DNA from: Gari tellinella
Lineage: Eukaryota > Mollusca > Bivalvia > Cardiida > Psammobiidae
Length of the DNA: 64,000 bases
Direction: 5' to 3'
Assembly: GCA_922989275.2 (NCBI GenBank)
Contig: OV277868.1
Location: 20,518,291-20,582,290 of the forward strand
The position numbers and the translations under genes are program-made. Shown here piece after piece: positions 12,266 to 22,685 of this stretch (its first letter is position 1; every line of letters begins with the position of its first letter). The notes under the pieces were generated by a model. That model was not told where the DNA came from. It searched no databases and saw nothing but the letters and a program-made list of their open reading frames with translations.

Positions 12266-12797
12266 TTAAAGGGACTCGCAACCGGATGGTGTACTTGTCA
12301 AAATAAAATAAAATACTCAAATAAAAGCAAATTTGTGGCATTATTTGGCTTCTGACATTAAACAAGTATGATCAGTCCAAAATAAGTCTTAAGAATCGTC
12401 ACCGAATCTTAGGTTTTTTTTAGATATTTTCCATCGTGTTTCTATAGCGTTAGCTGACGGTATAGTTGTTGTTGTTGCTTCTCTACACGGGGTCAGACAT
12501 AAACACGAGCCGAATAAAGTACTATCGTTCGCTACCAGTCAAGTACGTTAATTCGCTCCCATATATAATGAGCGCTGGTAGCCGAGGTGGTAAAGGCGTG
12601 TCCTCATTTTTCATGTTTGTCTCCGTAATGGAGGGTCACGGGTTCGAATCCCACCAGAGCTTCTTCTTCTGTTTTTTACATGCATTTTTTAACAGAATTT
12701 ATTATCCTAAACTAAATCTTACCCATTTATATAAGCATTTGACATATATTTACAAATTACTATTTTTAATGCTAGATCCGGTTGCGAGCCTCTTTAA
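12266..12797 (+). mobile_element. TTAA-target element with tRNA-like module, copy 1
   Basis: The ends are TTAAAGGGACTCGCAACCGG and the inverted CCGGTTGCGAGCCTCTTTAA. It is 532 bp including both TTAA copies. The host is a family B element whose sequence resumes on each side, so the TTAA duplication is seen directly. A tRNA-like module is at 12572-12660. No transposase is present. TTAA targeting is typical of piggyBac-type transposases, but the TIR start is not the usual CCC, so the superfamily is uncertain. Confidence 0.85.
12572..12660 (+). repeat. tRNA-like module, type II (Ser/Leu-like)
   Basis: An A-box-like TAGCCGAGGTGGTAAAGGCG and a perfect B box GGTTCGAATCC lie about 65 bp apart, leaving room for a long variable arm as in tRNA-Ser/Leu. 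The acceptor arms GCGCTGG and CCAGAGC pair at 6 of 7 positions. The anticodon arm is degenerate, so it is not a convincing functional tRNA. A second copy lies at 24984-25071. Confidence 0.6.
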
Positions 12798-12929
12798 CTT
12801 TGTATGACATAATAGATTTAGATAATATTATGTCTGTGTCTGATCAGGAACCAAACTATTTGCAAGCACGCTTTATGACAACATTGAGAGTGAAAGGGTT
12901 GAGGGTAGATTACATATATATTTAACTGT

Positions 12930-13040
12930 TAAGGAGCCCTCTGGTCAGGGTGTACATTGTTTGCATATGACAAGTATACTCTTCACAGGTACACTATGTT
13001 TTAACTGACGAGTATACTCGTCGCTAGGATTGATTATTTT
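12930..13040. mobile_element. Family C fragment
   Basis: It has AAGGAGCCCTCTGGTCAGGG with the left side of the hairpin lost, followed by CTTCACAGGTACACT and GAGTATACTCGTCGCTAG as in other C copies. Confidence 0.55.
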
Positions 13041-13072
13041 GACGCGTCGAAAACTAGTGACACGCACATGTA

Positions 13073-13322
13073 TACAGTGGAGAAAACGTTATTCTTTCCC
13101 AATAAACGCGTTTACGCTAAAACGTTAATTTCCGCTGCAAACAGTTAGGAGCTAGATCAGACGCCGGGTAACCCGGCGTCTGATCTGGTTCCTAACTGTT
13201 TGCCACTCGAATAAAAATGAATTGTAAGAAATGTATAGAAATTGACATTTTCTACGTTTTAGTGTTTTGCGTTTGCGTACGTTTGCGTCTAAACGGGAAA
13301 GAATAACGTTTTCTCCGCTGTA
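13073..13322 (+). mobile_element. Family A MITE, full length
   Basis: 250 bp, with TACAGTGGAGAAAACG at the left and ACGTTTTCTCCGCTGTA at the right. The hairpin is a perfect palindrome, with GAGCTAGATCAG facing CTGATCTGGTTC. Confidence 0.9.
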
Positions 13323-13585
13323 CCTCTTATTTATAACCACTGTAACGGTTAACCCTTTGCCCCATATCTCAAAGCACTTTTTAGCGCATTCAATGTATTC
13401 CTCCACTAAAGAAAATAGTTCCAATTTATACAGTCAGGAATTGAATCATCAGAAATAGTTTCTACATGTACACTGTATATTCTAGCAGACAGAAATAACT
13501 TAAAGATGGCTAGAATTAAAGCAGAATGCGCCGTAAGATAGTTACCCCGGGTCCGATCTGGCTCTAAACTATTTGCAATTGGCAG

Positions 13586-13822
13586 ACAGCGAAAAGACGC
13601 TATTTGTTCCCGTTTACACGCAAATAAAACGCAACAAAATGTATTAAATTACAATTTTGACAATATCGAGTGTTCATTCTAATCTGAATGACAAAAAGTT
13701 TGAAGCCCGATCAGACAATAGACAACGCGGCGTCTGAGCTGGCCCCAACCTGTTTGCAAAGGAAATAATAGTTTTAGCATAAACACGTTTATTGGTATTG
13801 AATAAAGTTTTCTTCACTTTAA
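13586..13822 (-). mobile_element. Family A MITE, decayed
   Basis: Weak left end (ACAGCGAAAAGACG), arm CCCGTTTACACGCAAATAAA, diverged hairpin and right end TTTTCTTCACTTTA. An old copy. Confidence 0.65.
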
Positions 13823-13918
13823 CGGTTTTAGCATAAATTTGAGGGTATTAGGAAAGAATAGCACTGTCACAACTGCAAATTATACAAAGACGCCCGTGTT
13901 GGAAGAATAACGTTTCAG

Positions 13919-14168
13919 TACAGTGGAGAAAACGTTATTCTTTCCCGTTTAAACGCAAACGAAACGCAAACGCAAAGCATTTAAACATAGAAAAATATTA
14001 TTTTTAAACATTTCTGATAATTCATGTTAATCTGAGTTGCAAACAGTTTGGAGCCTGATCAGACGCCGGGTTACCCGGCGTCTGATCTTGCTCCAAACTG
14101 TTTGCAAAATAAATAATAGTTTGAGCGTAAACGCGTTTATTGGAAAAAAATATCTTTTTCTCCATTGT
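13919..14168 (-). mobile_element. Family A MITE, full length
   Basis: 250 bp. Left TACAGTGGAGAAAACG, hairpin GCCTGATCAGACGCCGGG facing CCCGGCGTCTGATCTTGC, and a mutated right end CTTTTTCTCCATTGTT. Confidence 0.85.
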
Positions 14169-14352
14169 TCCACCATGTACTGTAAATGTATAACAAGATG
14201 TTTACATCTTGGGTATTGATGGTATGCAGGAGATGCACCAGTTTCTTTTGACTCAGTTGTCACACCTGATAATCATCTCCAGGGTGTTTGATACATTTCT
14301 CCTAGTGTGCCTAATATTTACCATGCAATAACGCCAATAGTGTACGACCATG

Positions 14353-14730
14353 TACAGTGAAACCCCTCTAAACCAGACATGTGTGGGGACAACAAAAACA
14401 TCCGGTTTAGAGGGGTTTCCGGTTTAGAGGGGTTTTAACCCATAGCTTGTTTCTAGTATGGAAGGTAGCTGACGATTTAAAGCAGGTTGAAAGTAAAGCA
14501 GAATGCGCCTTAAGTAATGCGCATTCTGCTTTACTTTCAACCTGCTTTAAGCTATCATCTGCTAGAGTATAGAAAATATTTCTGATGATATATGTTCATG
14601 AATGTATTTTCTTCAGTGAAGGAATAAATCAAAGGCGTAAAAAATGGTAGGGAAACGGGACCAAAGTTTATGTCCGGTTTAGAGAGAATTCCGGTATATA
14701 GAGGTTCCGGTTTAGAGGGGTTTTACTGTA
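14353..14730. mobile_element. Composite TIR element E with D hairpin, copy 1
   Basis: The ends begin TACAGTGAAACCCCTCTAAA and close with AGAGGGGTTTTACTGTA, with further CCGGTTTAGAGG repeats just inside both ends and TA at the edges. A complete D-type hairpin unit (about 14440-14640, TTTAAAGCAGGTTGAAAG around ATGCGCCTTAAG) fills the centre. The copy at 49860-50230 has the same structure. Confidence 0.85.
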
Positions 14731-14845
14731 CATGCAAACTAGTGCACATATTTAAGTCAATCGACTATTAAAGAGACTAGAAAACTAGATTTGGCTTTAA
14801 AGATAATTTTGTTGTACGATGTTGGCGAATCATTAGTGGTATCAT

Positions 14846-15090
14846 TAAATGGAGAATACGTCATTCTTTCCTGTTTAAACGCAAACGAAACTCAAAAGAT
14901 ATACTGTAACTACTTGTATATTCAATTGCAGAAAATGTCATTCTTTTAAAATTGTGTAACTATTTTTTGTTATCTGAGTGGCGAACAATTGGAGCCCTGT
15001 CAGACGCCTGTTAACTCATCGTCTGATCTGGCTCCAATCAGTTTGAAATGAAAAAAATAGTATTAGAGTAAACGCGTTTAAGAAAATGTC
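14846..15090 (-). mobile_element. Family A MITE, decayed
   Basis: It has GGAGAATACGTCATTCTTTC at the left, AAACGCAAACGAAACTC, a diverged hairpin (CCCTGTCAGACGCCTG) and AGAGTAAACGCGTTTAAG. The right TIR is lost. Confidence 0.7.
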
Positions 15091-15589
15091 TTATGTTATA
15101 CAACCAATCATTGCATCTTATCAGCATACAGCCCGAAAACCCAATCAAAGCACAAATGCATTCATTGGAAAGAATATGGTCTTCTTTACTTATCTCTCTA
15201 ACTGCAAGGCAATTAATATACACGTTTAGCAAACAGGCCCGACCCTACCGAAAAAGTCTGATCTGGGTCTACACATGTGTCCCTTTTATGACAATAAAGA
15301 TTATATTTTACACGTACGGATTAGGTTACAACTATTTTGATGTACATAAATAAGTGTCTCGAATTTCGAACATAACACCGGTTGTTTATGACATTTGATA
15401 TATCCCCGTTCTGTATAATTCATATATTATGCAAACGTGAAATGATATATAACATACACACTTGTGTTATAGGAGTATTCAACAGAGGATGCCATAGAAA
15501 TACATTTATAAATCATGTGACAGGTACCGAAGGAAAAGCGTTATTGCGTCCTGAGTAACTCACTTGCGTTCATCGGATTCTTCCATACT
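15091..15589. other. No feature recognised
   Basis: Mixed sequence with no convincing gene. Short open stretches here have no coding character that I can see. Confidence 0.4.
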
Positions 15590-15849
15590 TACAGTGGAGA
15601 AAACGTTATTCTTTCCCAATAAACCCGTTTACGCTAAAACTATTATTTGCAGTGCAAACAGTTTGGAGCCAGATCAGACGCCGGGTAACCCGGCGTCTGA
15701 TCAGGCTCCAAACTGTTTGCCACCAAGATAAACAAGAATTATCAGAATTGTCTAAAAGTTGTTCTTTTCTACGTTTTAGTGCTTTACGTTTGCGTGCGTT
15801 TGCGTACGTTTGCGTTTAAACGGGAAAGAATAACAGATTATCCACTGTA
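15590..15849 (+). mobile_element. Family A MITE, full length
   Basis: TACAGTGGAGAAAACG at the left, right end ACAGATTATCCACTGTA. The right arm carries an extra GTGCGTTTGC unit of the ACGCAAAC arm repeat. Confidence 0.9.
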
Positions 15850-16068
15850 CATATTGGATAAGTCCATTTTTTATCTAAACTGTTTGCAAATAACTATTGT
15901 ATTCAGGATAATACCATTTCGCTTATAATGAGTATCTTGTGTGCAACTTTATCTTGTAAACGCAATTTTCTACAAACAAATTTTTTTTTTGACTTTCTGG
16001 CAGACGAAATATCGAAACGAGTGTCAAAAAGTTTTTATTCAGATCAGAGACCGCGTGACTAGGCGTCT

Positions 16069-16313
16069 TACAGTGGTGAAAACGTTATTCTTTCCCGTTA
16101 AAACGCAAACGAATCGCTAACGCATTGGACTAAAATGCAGAAAATAACAATTTTTGACAATTCTCAATGATTTTAATCTGGATGGCAAACCGTTTGGAAC
16201 CTGATCAGACACCGGGTTACCCGGCGGCTGATCTGGCTCCAAACTGTTTGCATTGGAAATAATAGATTGAGCGCGAAAGCGTTTGTTCGGAAAGAATAGT
16301 TTTCTGTAGTGTA
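16069..16313 (-). mobile_element. Family A MITE
   Basis: Left TACAGTGGTGAAAACG, hairpin CCTGATCAGACACCGGG with complement, and a mutated right end AGTTTTCTGTAGTGTA. Confidence 0.85.
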
Positions 16314-16342
16314 TCTGACCAAAATGTTTGCAAAGTCGTTAT

Positions 16343-16585
16343 TACAGTGGAGAATCTGTTATTCTTTCCCGTTTAAACGCAAACGCAAAGCACTATTAAA
16401 ACGTAGAAAAGAACAACTTTTGGACAATTCTGATAATTCTTGTTTATCTTGGTGGCAAACAGTTTGGAGCCTGATCAGACGCCGGGTTACCCGGCGTCTG
16501 ATCAGTCTCCAAACTGTTTGCACTGCAAAGAATAGTTTTAGTGTAAACGCGTTTATTGGGAAAGAATAACAGATTCTCCACTGTA
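16343..16585 (-). mobile_element. Family A MITE, young copy
   Basis: TACAGTGGAGAATCTG at the left and CAGATTCTCCACTGTA at the right. It lacks one ACGCAAAC arm repeat. The hairpin is intact. Confidence 0.92.
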
Positions 16586-17059
16586 GTAGTCTAAGGTAGT
16601 AAAATGGTTTGAAACATCAACTCACTGTATACAGAGACATGCTATTGTAGTGGATCTACGACAACTGATGCCGCTCGTGCTGCCTATGAATCTTATTAAC
16701 CCGTATTATGATGAGCTGTCTTCTGCCTAAAACGTGTCGTTGCAACCTTTGTTTTTCAAAAGTAGATTTTACATGTATGCTCATTTTATTCGTGACAACT
16801 TAATATCATTCAAAAGAAGTTTTGGTTCTGCTTTGGCACTACTTGACATTGTGGATGACCAAGCGTCGAGTAATTGCTTAACAATGGTCTTGAGAATTAT
16901 TATAGTTCACATATCTTGTAAATGCGTTTGTTTATTATCTTTTATGCAGACGACAATTCTAAAGCAGTTAATATTATTGGAGTTTGGTAAGCATTTTTTC
17001 TGTAAGTCCCGACATGACATGATTATGCAAACAGTTTTGATCCAAATCATACACTGAGT
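16586..17059. other. No feature recognised
   Basis: An open stretch of about 107 codons begins near 16734, but it has no recognisable motif. I do not call a gene. Confidence 0.4.
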
Positions 17060-17240
17060 TACCGTCGGATAAGGGGATATTTCGAAAACTAATATCTTCA
17101 CTTCTGCATTAAACCCTATGGTGCCACTGCACATTAGAATTGTCTCTTCGAGACGATTCTAATTGGTAGAAACACCATAGGATTTCTTGCTAAAATGATT
17201 GAGGCTAATATAGGATTTGTTTAGTCTACTCCTTCTTATA
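17060..17240. mobile_element. Family J hairpin element, partial
   Basis: It has GGATAAGGGGATATTTCG, TTAAACCCTATGGTGCCA, a hairpin GAATTGTCTCTTCGAGACG and ACACCATAGGATTT. The order matches the J copies at 17790, 19469 and 28657. The terminal CAGGGCTCC is lost. Confidence 0.65.
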
Positions 17241-17244
17241 TGTA

Positions 17245-17376
17245 GCCATGCAAACTGTTCGTTACTTTAATTAAAAAACTTTATAAGCAATTTCATAAAC
17301 TTGTAATTTTCTACTCTTTAGTGATTTACGTTTGTGTTTCTTTTAAACAGCCAAGAATGACGTCTTCTCTACTGTA
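17245..17376 (+). mobile_element. Family A MITE, right half
   Basis: It has ATTTTCTACTCTTTAGTG, TTACGTTTGTGTTTC and the right TIR ACGTCTTCTCTACTGTA. The left half and hairpin are missing. Confidence 0.65.
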
Positions 17377-17449
17377 CATCTATAATGCAAGATGGAAGGG
17401 TTTGCAGCTTCAAACGAAAGACATGGCAAGAACAGCTTTTCCCTAATGC

Positions 17450-17665
17450 TTAACCCCTTCACTGCCATGACGTCATCAATTTCAAACAATTGTCATCTGC
17501 TTTATTTCACAAATTTAAATTTCAAGTATTTTTACCCAAGAACTATTGAAATAAGTGTCAAACAGTTTGGGTCCTGATCAGACGCCGCGTTACGCAACGT
17601 CTGAGCAGGATCCAAACTGTTTGCAAATAACCGTTGTACTCTGGGTAGGGCAGGGAAGTGGTTAA
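17450..17665. mobile_element. B2 hairpin element
   Basis: Inverted ends TTAACCCCTTCACTGCC and GGCAGGGAAGTGGTTAAC surround the hairpin TTTGGGTCCTGATCAGACGC with its complement. Nearly complete. Confidence 0.75.
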
Positions 17666-17789
17666 CGTTGTGTGCAAGTTGCATTATGTGCCTGCACTAT
17701 GGATTATCATGCAAAAACATACAAAACATCACACAAAAACGATGTGTCACATGAGTTCCTTCTATCCATGGTTTTGTTATTAGCTTAGC

Positions 17790-17970
17790 CAGGGCTCCAG
17801 ATAAGAGGGAGTAAACTGCACAAATCCAACATTTTTTCTCATTTATTTTAGCATCAAATCCTATGGTGTTACTACTCATTCGAGACTATTCTAATGAGTA
17901 GTGACACCTTAGGGTTTAAAGCAGAAATAAAAAAAAATATTTTGAAATACCCCCCTTATCTGGAGCTCTG
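17790..17970 (-). mobile_element. Family J hAT-like element
   Basis: The ends are CAGGGCTCCAGATAAG and CTTATCTGGAGCTCTG. The 7-bp direct repeat GCTTAGC flanks the element. The centre is a hairpin of ACTACTCATTCGAGAC type beside CCTATGGTGTTAC. The CAGGG ends and short duplication resemble hAT non-autonomous elements. Confidence 0.7.
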
Positions 17971-18136
17971 GCTTAGCTACCTGCAGCTTAAACATTGTGG
18001 TAGAAAATAGACTACTTGTTTGTTTCATCTGTACGCAATCAACGTTTATCGTCCAGATGCAAATATTGAAGTCGTATGTTAAATAGTCATGTGATATTGT
18101 TTGTTGTAAAATGCATAAATAGGATCATTTTGTTTT

Positions 18137-18587
18137 CATGAGACCATGGTATTGTCACTGTACTACCATGGTACATGTATTGTCAATGTACTACTATGGT
18201 TGTGTCAATGTACTACCATGGTTGTGTGAGTGTACAACCATGATATTTTCTATGTTCAACCATTGCATTGTCAGTGTACTACCATGGTTTTGTTAGTGTC
18301 CTACCATGGTTTTGTCAGTGTACTATCATGGATTGTCAGTATCCTACCATGGTCTTGTCAGTGTACTATCATGGTTTTGTCAGTGTCCTACCATGGCTTT
18401 GTCAGTGTACTACCATGGTTTTGTCAGTGTCCTACCATGGTATTGTCAGTGTCCCTACCATGGCTTTGTCAGTGTACTTCCATGGTATTGTCAATGTACT
18501 ACCATGGTTTTGTCAGTGTCCTACAATGGTATTGTCAATGTACTACCATGGTATGTTCAATGTGCTACCGTGGTTTTCTCAGTGTAG
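18137..18587. repeat. 22-bp minisatellite with CCATGG
   Basis: About 20 units of roughly CTACCATGGTTTTGTCAGTG plus two bases, with some 20-bp variants. Each unit carries the palindrome CCATGG or a one-base variant. Because 22 is not a multiple of three and the unit lacks stops, all three plus frames stay open. This is not evidence of coding. Confidence 0.9.
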
Positions 18588-18998
18588 AGCAATTATTTGC
18601 CGACACGAGGGTATAACGCTCGATAAAATCACTTAAGTCGATAAGTCACAACATGGACCAAAATGACCCCTTCTCCAGGACACTTGACATTGTTTGTGCA
18701 TTGCTGAGGTAATTTCTTGAAAACAATTTGATACTACACTTATTATTTTGAATAAGTTTATAAAAATATCTGTCAAGTAACATCAGACGATAATGCACAC
18801 ACTTTTCATGTTTTAATGATATTATTTTATTAGATAAAAACTATAGAATGAAATAAAATACGGTAAAAAATAAAAAAATTAATAATGATAATAAATGAAA
18901 TAAATAAAAAACTTTAAATATACATGTACATGTACAGTAAAAGCGGTTACAGAGCAATTTTATTCATAGATAATAACCTCGTCTAGAGTATAAAAATA
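18588..18998. other. No feature recognised
   Basis: AT-rich sequence with an A-rich tract near 18850-18915 and TACATGTACATGTA at about 18923. Confidence 0.5.
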
Positions 18999-19245
18999 AT
19001 TGACTCTTTGAACCCTAGTCACGCATATATTCGTCATTTGCAAACGGTGTATCTGTGATAAGTTCACTTGTCCTATGAAAACTGTACACCCTGATCAAAT
19101 GGCTCCGTAAGGAGCCATCTGATCAAGGTCTACACTGTTTGTCATTTTAACATATATTGTAAAACTCAACACTAAAAGTCAAAATTGTCTTGACTTAATT
19201 GAAAACTAGAATTTTCCATTTAATGTTTACTGGCCGTAAAATGTA
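18999..19245. mobile_element. Family C hairpin element
   Basis: It has TTGAACCCTAGTCACGC at the left and a hairpin ACACCCTGATCAAATGGCTC with its complement (both arms carry ATGGCTCC, unlike AGGGCTCC elsewhere). AACACTAAAAGTCAAAATTG and TCCATTTAATG follow, as in the copy at 22454. Confidence 0.7.
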
Positions 19246-19438
19246 TCTCGATCATATGCCCTTGACGGAATTGAGCTCTGGCAGCAACTTTGGAAAAAGC
19301 GTGCTTTGAAAATTGTGGTCGTACTATATCAAGAGAAAGGTCATATCTTGGAAACAAGCGTTTCCACTAATTGCTATTGACTATCAATTATAGCCTATTC
19401 ATCATACCGCTGCAGGAGGCAAAAGAAAAAGAAGCCTA

Positions 19439-19468
19439 TCTACAGTGGAGAAGACGTACGTTCTAACA
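19439..19468. mobile_element. Family A left-end fragment
   Basis: TACAGTGGAGAAGACGTACG is directly followed by the J element at 19469. Confidence 0.6.
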
Positions 19469-19649
19469 CAGGGCTCTAGATCAGGGGGGTTTTCAACAAC
19501 AAAATTGCATTAAACCCTATGGTGCCATTCTCATTCGAATCGTCTCGAAGAGACGATTATAATGAGTAGTAACACCATAGGATTTGGTATTGAAATAAGA
19601 GAGAAAATGCTTGATTTGTTCGGTTTAGTCCCTCTTGTCTGGAACCCTG
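19469..19649 (+). mobile_element. Family J hAT-like element
   Basis: CAGGGCTCTAGATCAGGGGG at the left, TCTGGAACCCTG at the right. The hairpin ATCGTCTCGAAGAGACGAT is central. The 6-bp repeat CTAACA flanks the element. Confidence 0.7.
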
Positions 19650-19655
19650 CTAACA

Positions 19656-19905
19656 TAACGTATCCACTCTCAATGACGCCAAAAGGCGCGTTTGCGAACA
19701 GTTTTGATCCTGATCAGACGCCGCGTGACGCGGCGTCTGATCAGGGTCCAAACTGTTTACCACTTGTTTTGACATTTCGTCATTCATACTGCCTTATATT
19801 TAACTTTGAAACGATATTATAGACATCAATTTTGAAGCAGGCGACAATATTGCGGTGAAGGGGTAAAAACTCACGATTAGTTTGATCCTGAAAGAGGAAA
19901 AACAA
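19656..19905. mobile_element. Family B hairpin element
   Basis: It has CACTCTCAATGACGCC, AAGGCGCGTTTGC and a hairpin TTTTGATCCTGATCAGACGC with its complement. CAATTTTGAAGCAGGCGAC and GGTGAAGGGGTAAAA follow. Confidence 0.75.
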
Positions 19906-20122
19906 ACGAAACGCAATACAATAAGATAATTATAGAAAAGTACAAAGTGTTTCGATGTTTCCAACTATTTGCATGTATTTTAAAATGTACGACAAACAGA
20001 TTGGAGCCTGATCAGACGCAGGATTATCCGGCGTCTGGTCTGGCTCAAAACCGCTTGCAATTGAAATAATAACTTTAGCTTAAACGCGTTTATCCGGAAA
20101 GGATAACGTCTTCACCACTGTA
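19890..20122 (-). mobile_element. Family A MITE, decayed
   Basis: The AAACAAACGAAACGC arm, a diverged hairpin (GATCAGACGCAGGATTATCC) and the right end CGTCTTCACCACTGTA remain. Confidence 0.7.
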
Positions 20123-20333
20123 GAATTGATTATTGTATTTACACTGGGCAAGAAGTTATTTCCCTCGTTAACATAAAATTTCACATACTCGCAAATGCAA
20201 TGTAATTAAATGAGAAATAACTTTCCAATTTTGAAATGTAAGCATGTACTTTTACACTGCGTCGGGGAAACAGTTTGGAGCTTGGCTATAGACGACGAGT
20301 TATTCGGCTTCTGTTCCGGTTTCATTTTTTGTA

Positions 20334-20585
20334 CAGTGCAAAATATGTTAAACGTTTTTTATTTAATCGCAAATAAAAGGCAAACGCATTGCAATAAAAC
20401 GTAGAAAAAGGCTATTTGCTGACAGTTCTACCTTTGTTTTTTAATCTGAATAGCAAACATTTTGGAGCCTGATCAGACGCCGGGTTACCCGGCGTCTGTG
20501 CTGGCACCCAATTGTTTGCAATGGTAAACATAGATGTAGCATATATACACATTTATTGGGAAAGAATAACGCCTTCTCCACTGTA
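20334..20585 (-). mobile_element. Family A MITE at edge of minisatellite
   Basis: A degraded left end, then the arm GCAAATAAAAGGCAAACGC, hairpin CCTGATCAGACGCCGGG and the right end GGGAAAGAATAACGCC plus TTCTCCACTGTA. Its right end is the first unit of the adjoining minisatellite. Confidence 0.8.
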
Positions 20586-21832
20586 ATATACGTTTAGTGG
20601 GATAGATAACGCCTTCTCCACTGTAATATACGTTTAGTAGGAAAGATAACGTCTTCTCCACTGTAATATACGTTTAGTAGGAAAGATAACGCATTCTCCA
20701 CTGTAATATACGTTTAGTGGGAAAGATAACGTCTTCTCCACTGTAATATACGTTTAGTCTGAAAGATAACATTTTCTCCACTGTAATATACGTTTAGTAG
20801 GAAAGATAACATCTTCTCCACTGTAATATACGTTTAGTAGGAAAGATAACGCATTCTCCCCTGTAATATACGTTTAGTGGATGATAACGCCTTCTCCACT
20901 GTAATATACGTTTAGTAGGAAAGATAACGCATTCTCCACTGTAATGTACGTTTAGTGGGATAGATAACGTCTTCTCCACTGTAATAAACGTTTAGTGGGA
21001 AAGATAACGTTTTCTCCCCTGTAATATACGTTTAGTGGGAAAGATAACGTCTTCTCCCCTGTAATTTACGTTTTTTGGGAACAGATAACGTCTTCTCCCC
21101 TGTAATTTACGTTTAGTGGGAACAGATAACGTCTTCTCCACTGAAATATACGTTAAGTGGGAAAGATAACGTCTTCTCCACTGTAATATACGTTTAGTGG
21201 GAAAGATAACGTCTTCTCCCCTGTAATTTACGTTTAGTGGGAACAGATAACGTCTTCTCCACTGTAATATACGTTTAGTGGGAACAGATAACGTCTTCTC
21301 CACTGTAATATGCGTTTAGTGGGAACAGATAACGCCTTCTCCACTGTAATATACGTTTAGTGGGAAATAATAACGTCTTCTCCACTGTAATATGCGTTTA
21401 GTAGGAACGATAACGTCTTCTCCACTGTAATATACGTTAAGTGGAAAATATAACGTATTCTCCACTGTAATATACGTTTAGTGGGAAAAGATAACGTCTT
21501 CTCCACTGTAATATGCGTTTAGTAGGAAAGATAACGTCTTCTCCCCTGTAATTTACGTTTAGTGGGAAAGAATAACGTCTTCTCGACTGTAATATACGTT
21601 TAGTGGAAAATATAACGTATTCTCCACTGTAATATACGTTTAGTGGGAAAAGATAACGTCTTCTCCACTGTAATATGCGTTTAGTTGGAAATATAACGTC
21701 TTCTCCACTGTAATATACGTTTAGTAGGAAAGATAACGTCTTCTCCCCTGTAATTTACGTTTAGTGGGAAAGAATAACGTCTTCCTGACTGTAATATACA
21801 TTTAGTGGAAAATATAACGTATTCTCCACTAT
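20546..21832. repeat. 40-bp minisatellite from family A end
   Basis: About 32 units of 40 bp. Each consists of ACGTTTAGTGGGAAAGATAA, then CGTCTTCTCCACTGTA and AATAT. All but the short AATAT linker is the right end of the family A MITE that borders the array. Units vary at GTGGG/GTAGG, CGTCTTC/CGCATTC and CCACTG/CCCCTG, and some longer-range variant order repeats near 21400-21800. Confidence 0.92.
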
Positions 21833-22034
21833 ACAAATCAAGGTCATACACACTGGTGCTGCTTTTACAACCTTTCAAAAATCCATAAATAGTCAATTAA
21901 AGGTATATGTTAAGTATATTATAGAAACATTAACTTAAAGCAGGGGGCTAGCCCCATATACAGCTTTCTGTTTACTTTCATTTTGCTAATTTTTTAAGCT
22001 GTTACGCTGACCGGTACGCCTTGTTTTCGTTTTA

Positions 22035-22245
22035 CTCATTCACCCCTGACATTTTAATTGACAATTCCATTTTTAAATTATGTCTAGTCCATGTTTGACT
22101 GTTACGGGATGATTATAAAAATATATTTCAAAATGGCAAACAGTGTACACCCTGATCAGGGTCTACACTGTTTGCATAGGAGAAATGATATCCTCACAGG
22201 TATAGTATTTGTAAATGACGAGTATACTCGTTGCTAGGTTTGAAT
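22035..22245. mobile_element. Family C element with collapsed hairpin
   Basis: It matches C at GACAATTCCATTTTTAAATT, GTCTAGTCCATGTTTGAC and GAGTATACTCGTTGCTAG. The hairpin is cut down to ACACCCTGATCAGGGTCTAC. The tip was lost between TGATCAG direct repeats. Confidence 0.75.
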
Positions 22246-22453
22246 GTGTTAAAACCATCAAGTTTGACCTTTAAAGCTTTGTTTAGTGGTCGATGTTTAA
22301 GTGGTCAAATTAGCGGGGGCTCACTGTATATATGTCATGATTTATTACCTCACCCACATGATAGGTTACCTAAGGTAGACTACAATTGTTAAAGTGTATT
22401 ACGATTATATGTTATCAAGTAGCCCAAATCACTGCTTGGGTCAACTTCATTGT

Positions 22454-22685
22454 TTAACCATTTGAACCGTAGTCCCGCATATTGGCGTCCTTTGCAAACA
22501 GTGAACATGTGAATAGTACTTTGTCCTATGCAAGCAGTGAAGACCCAGATCAGAGGGCTCCTAACGGAGCCCTCTGATCAGGGTCTTCAATGTTTAACAT
22601 AATGTCAAACATTGACAAAACAACCATTAAAAGTCAGAAATGGGCTATACTTAAATGTAAACTAGAATTGACCATTTAAAGGTTC
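22454..22685. mobile_element. Family C hairpin element
   Basis: Ends TTAACCATTTGAACC and GGTTCA-type at the right. The hairpin AGACCCAGATCAGAGGGCTC with complement is centred near 22566. Confidence 0.75.

Larger units (their letters stand above)
12153..12903. mobile_element. Family B element split by TTAA element
   Basis: The left part (to 12269) has TTAACCCTTTTATGG, ATTGTCGTCTGCTTC and TTTCAAAGTTAGATTTAA. The right part (12794-12903) has TTGTATGACATAATAG, a truncated hairpin (GTGTCTGATCAGGAACC) and GAGAGTGAAAGGGTTGA. Joining at TTAA restores the order seen in other B copies. Confidence 0.75.

Noticed and set aside
12572..12660. Functional tRNA-Ser or tRNA-Leu gene
   Set aside because: A and B boxes are good, but the anticodon arm is degenerate and the module lies inside a transposon with a second diverged copy.
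16734..17057. 107-codon plus-strand frame
   Set aside because: No motif, no supporting context, and length is within chance for this AT-rich DNA.
18230..18636. Three overlapping 90-130 codon frames rich in YHGFVSVLPW
   Set aside because: They are products of the 22-bp minisatellite, which has no stops in any plus frame.
20794..21896. Reverse-strand frames with LQWRRRYLFPLNVNY repeats
   Set aside because: They are translations of the 40-bp MITE-end minisatellite. The unit is not a multiple of three and the frames break with small length changes.
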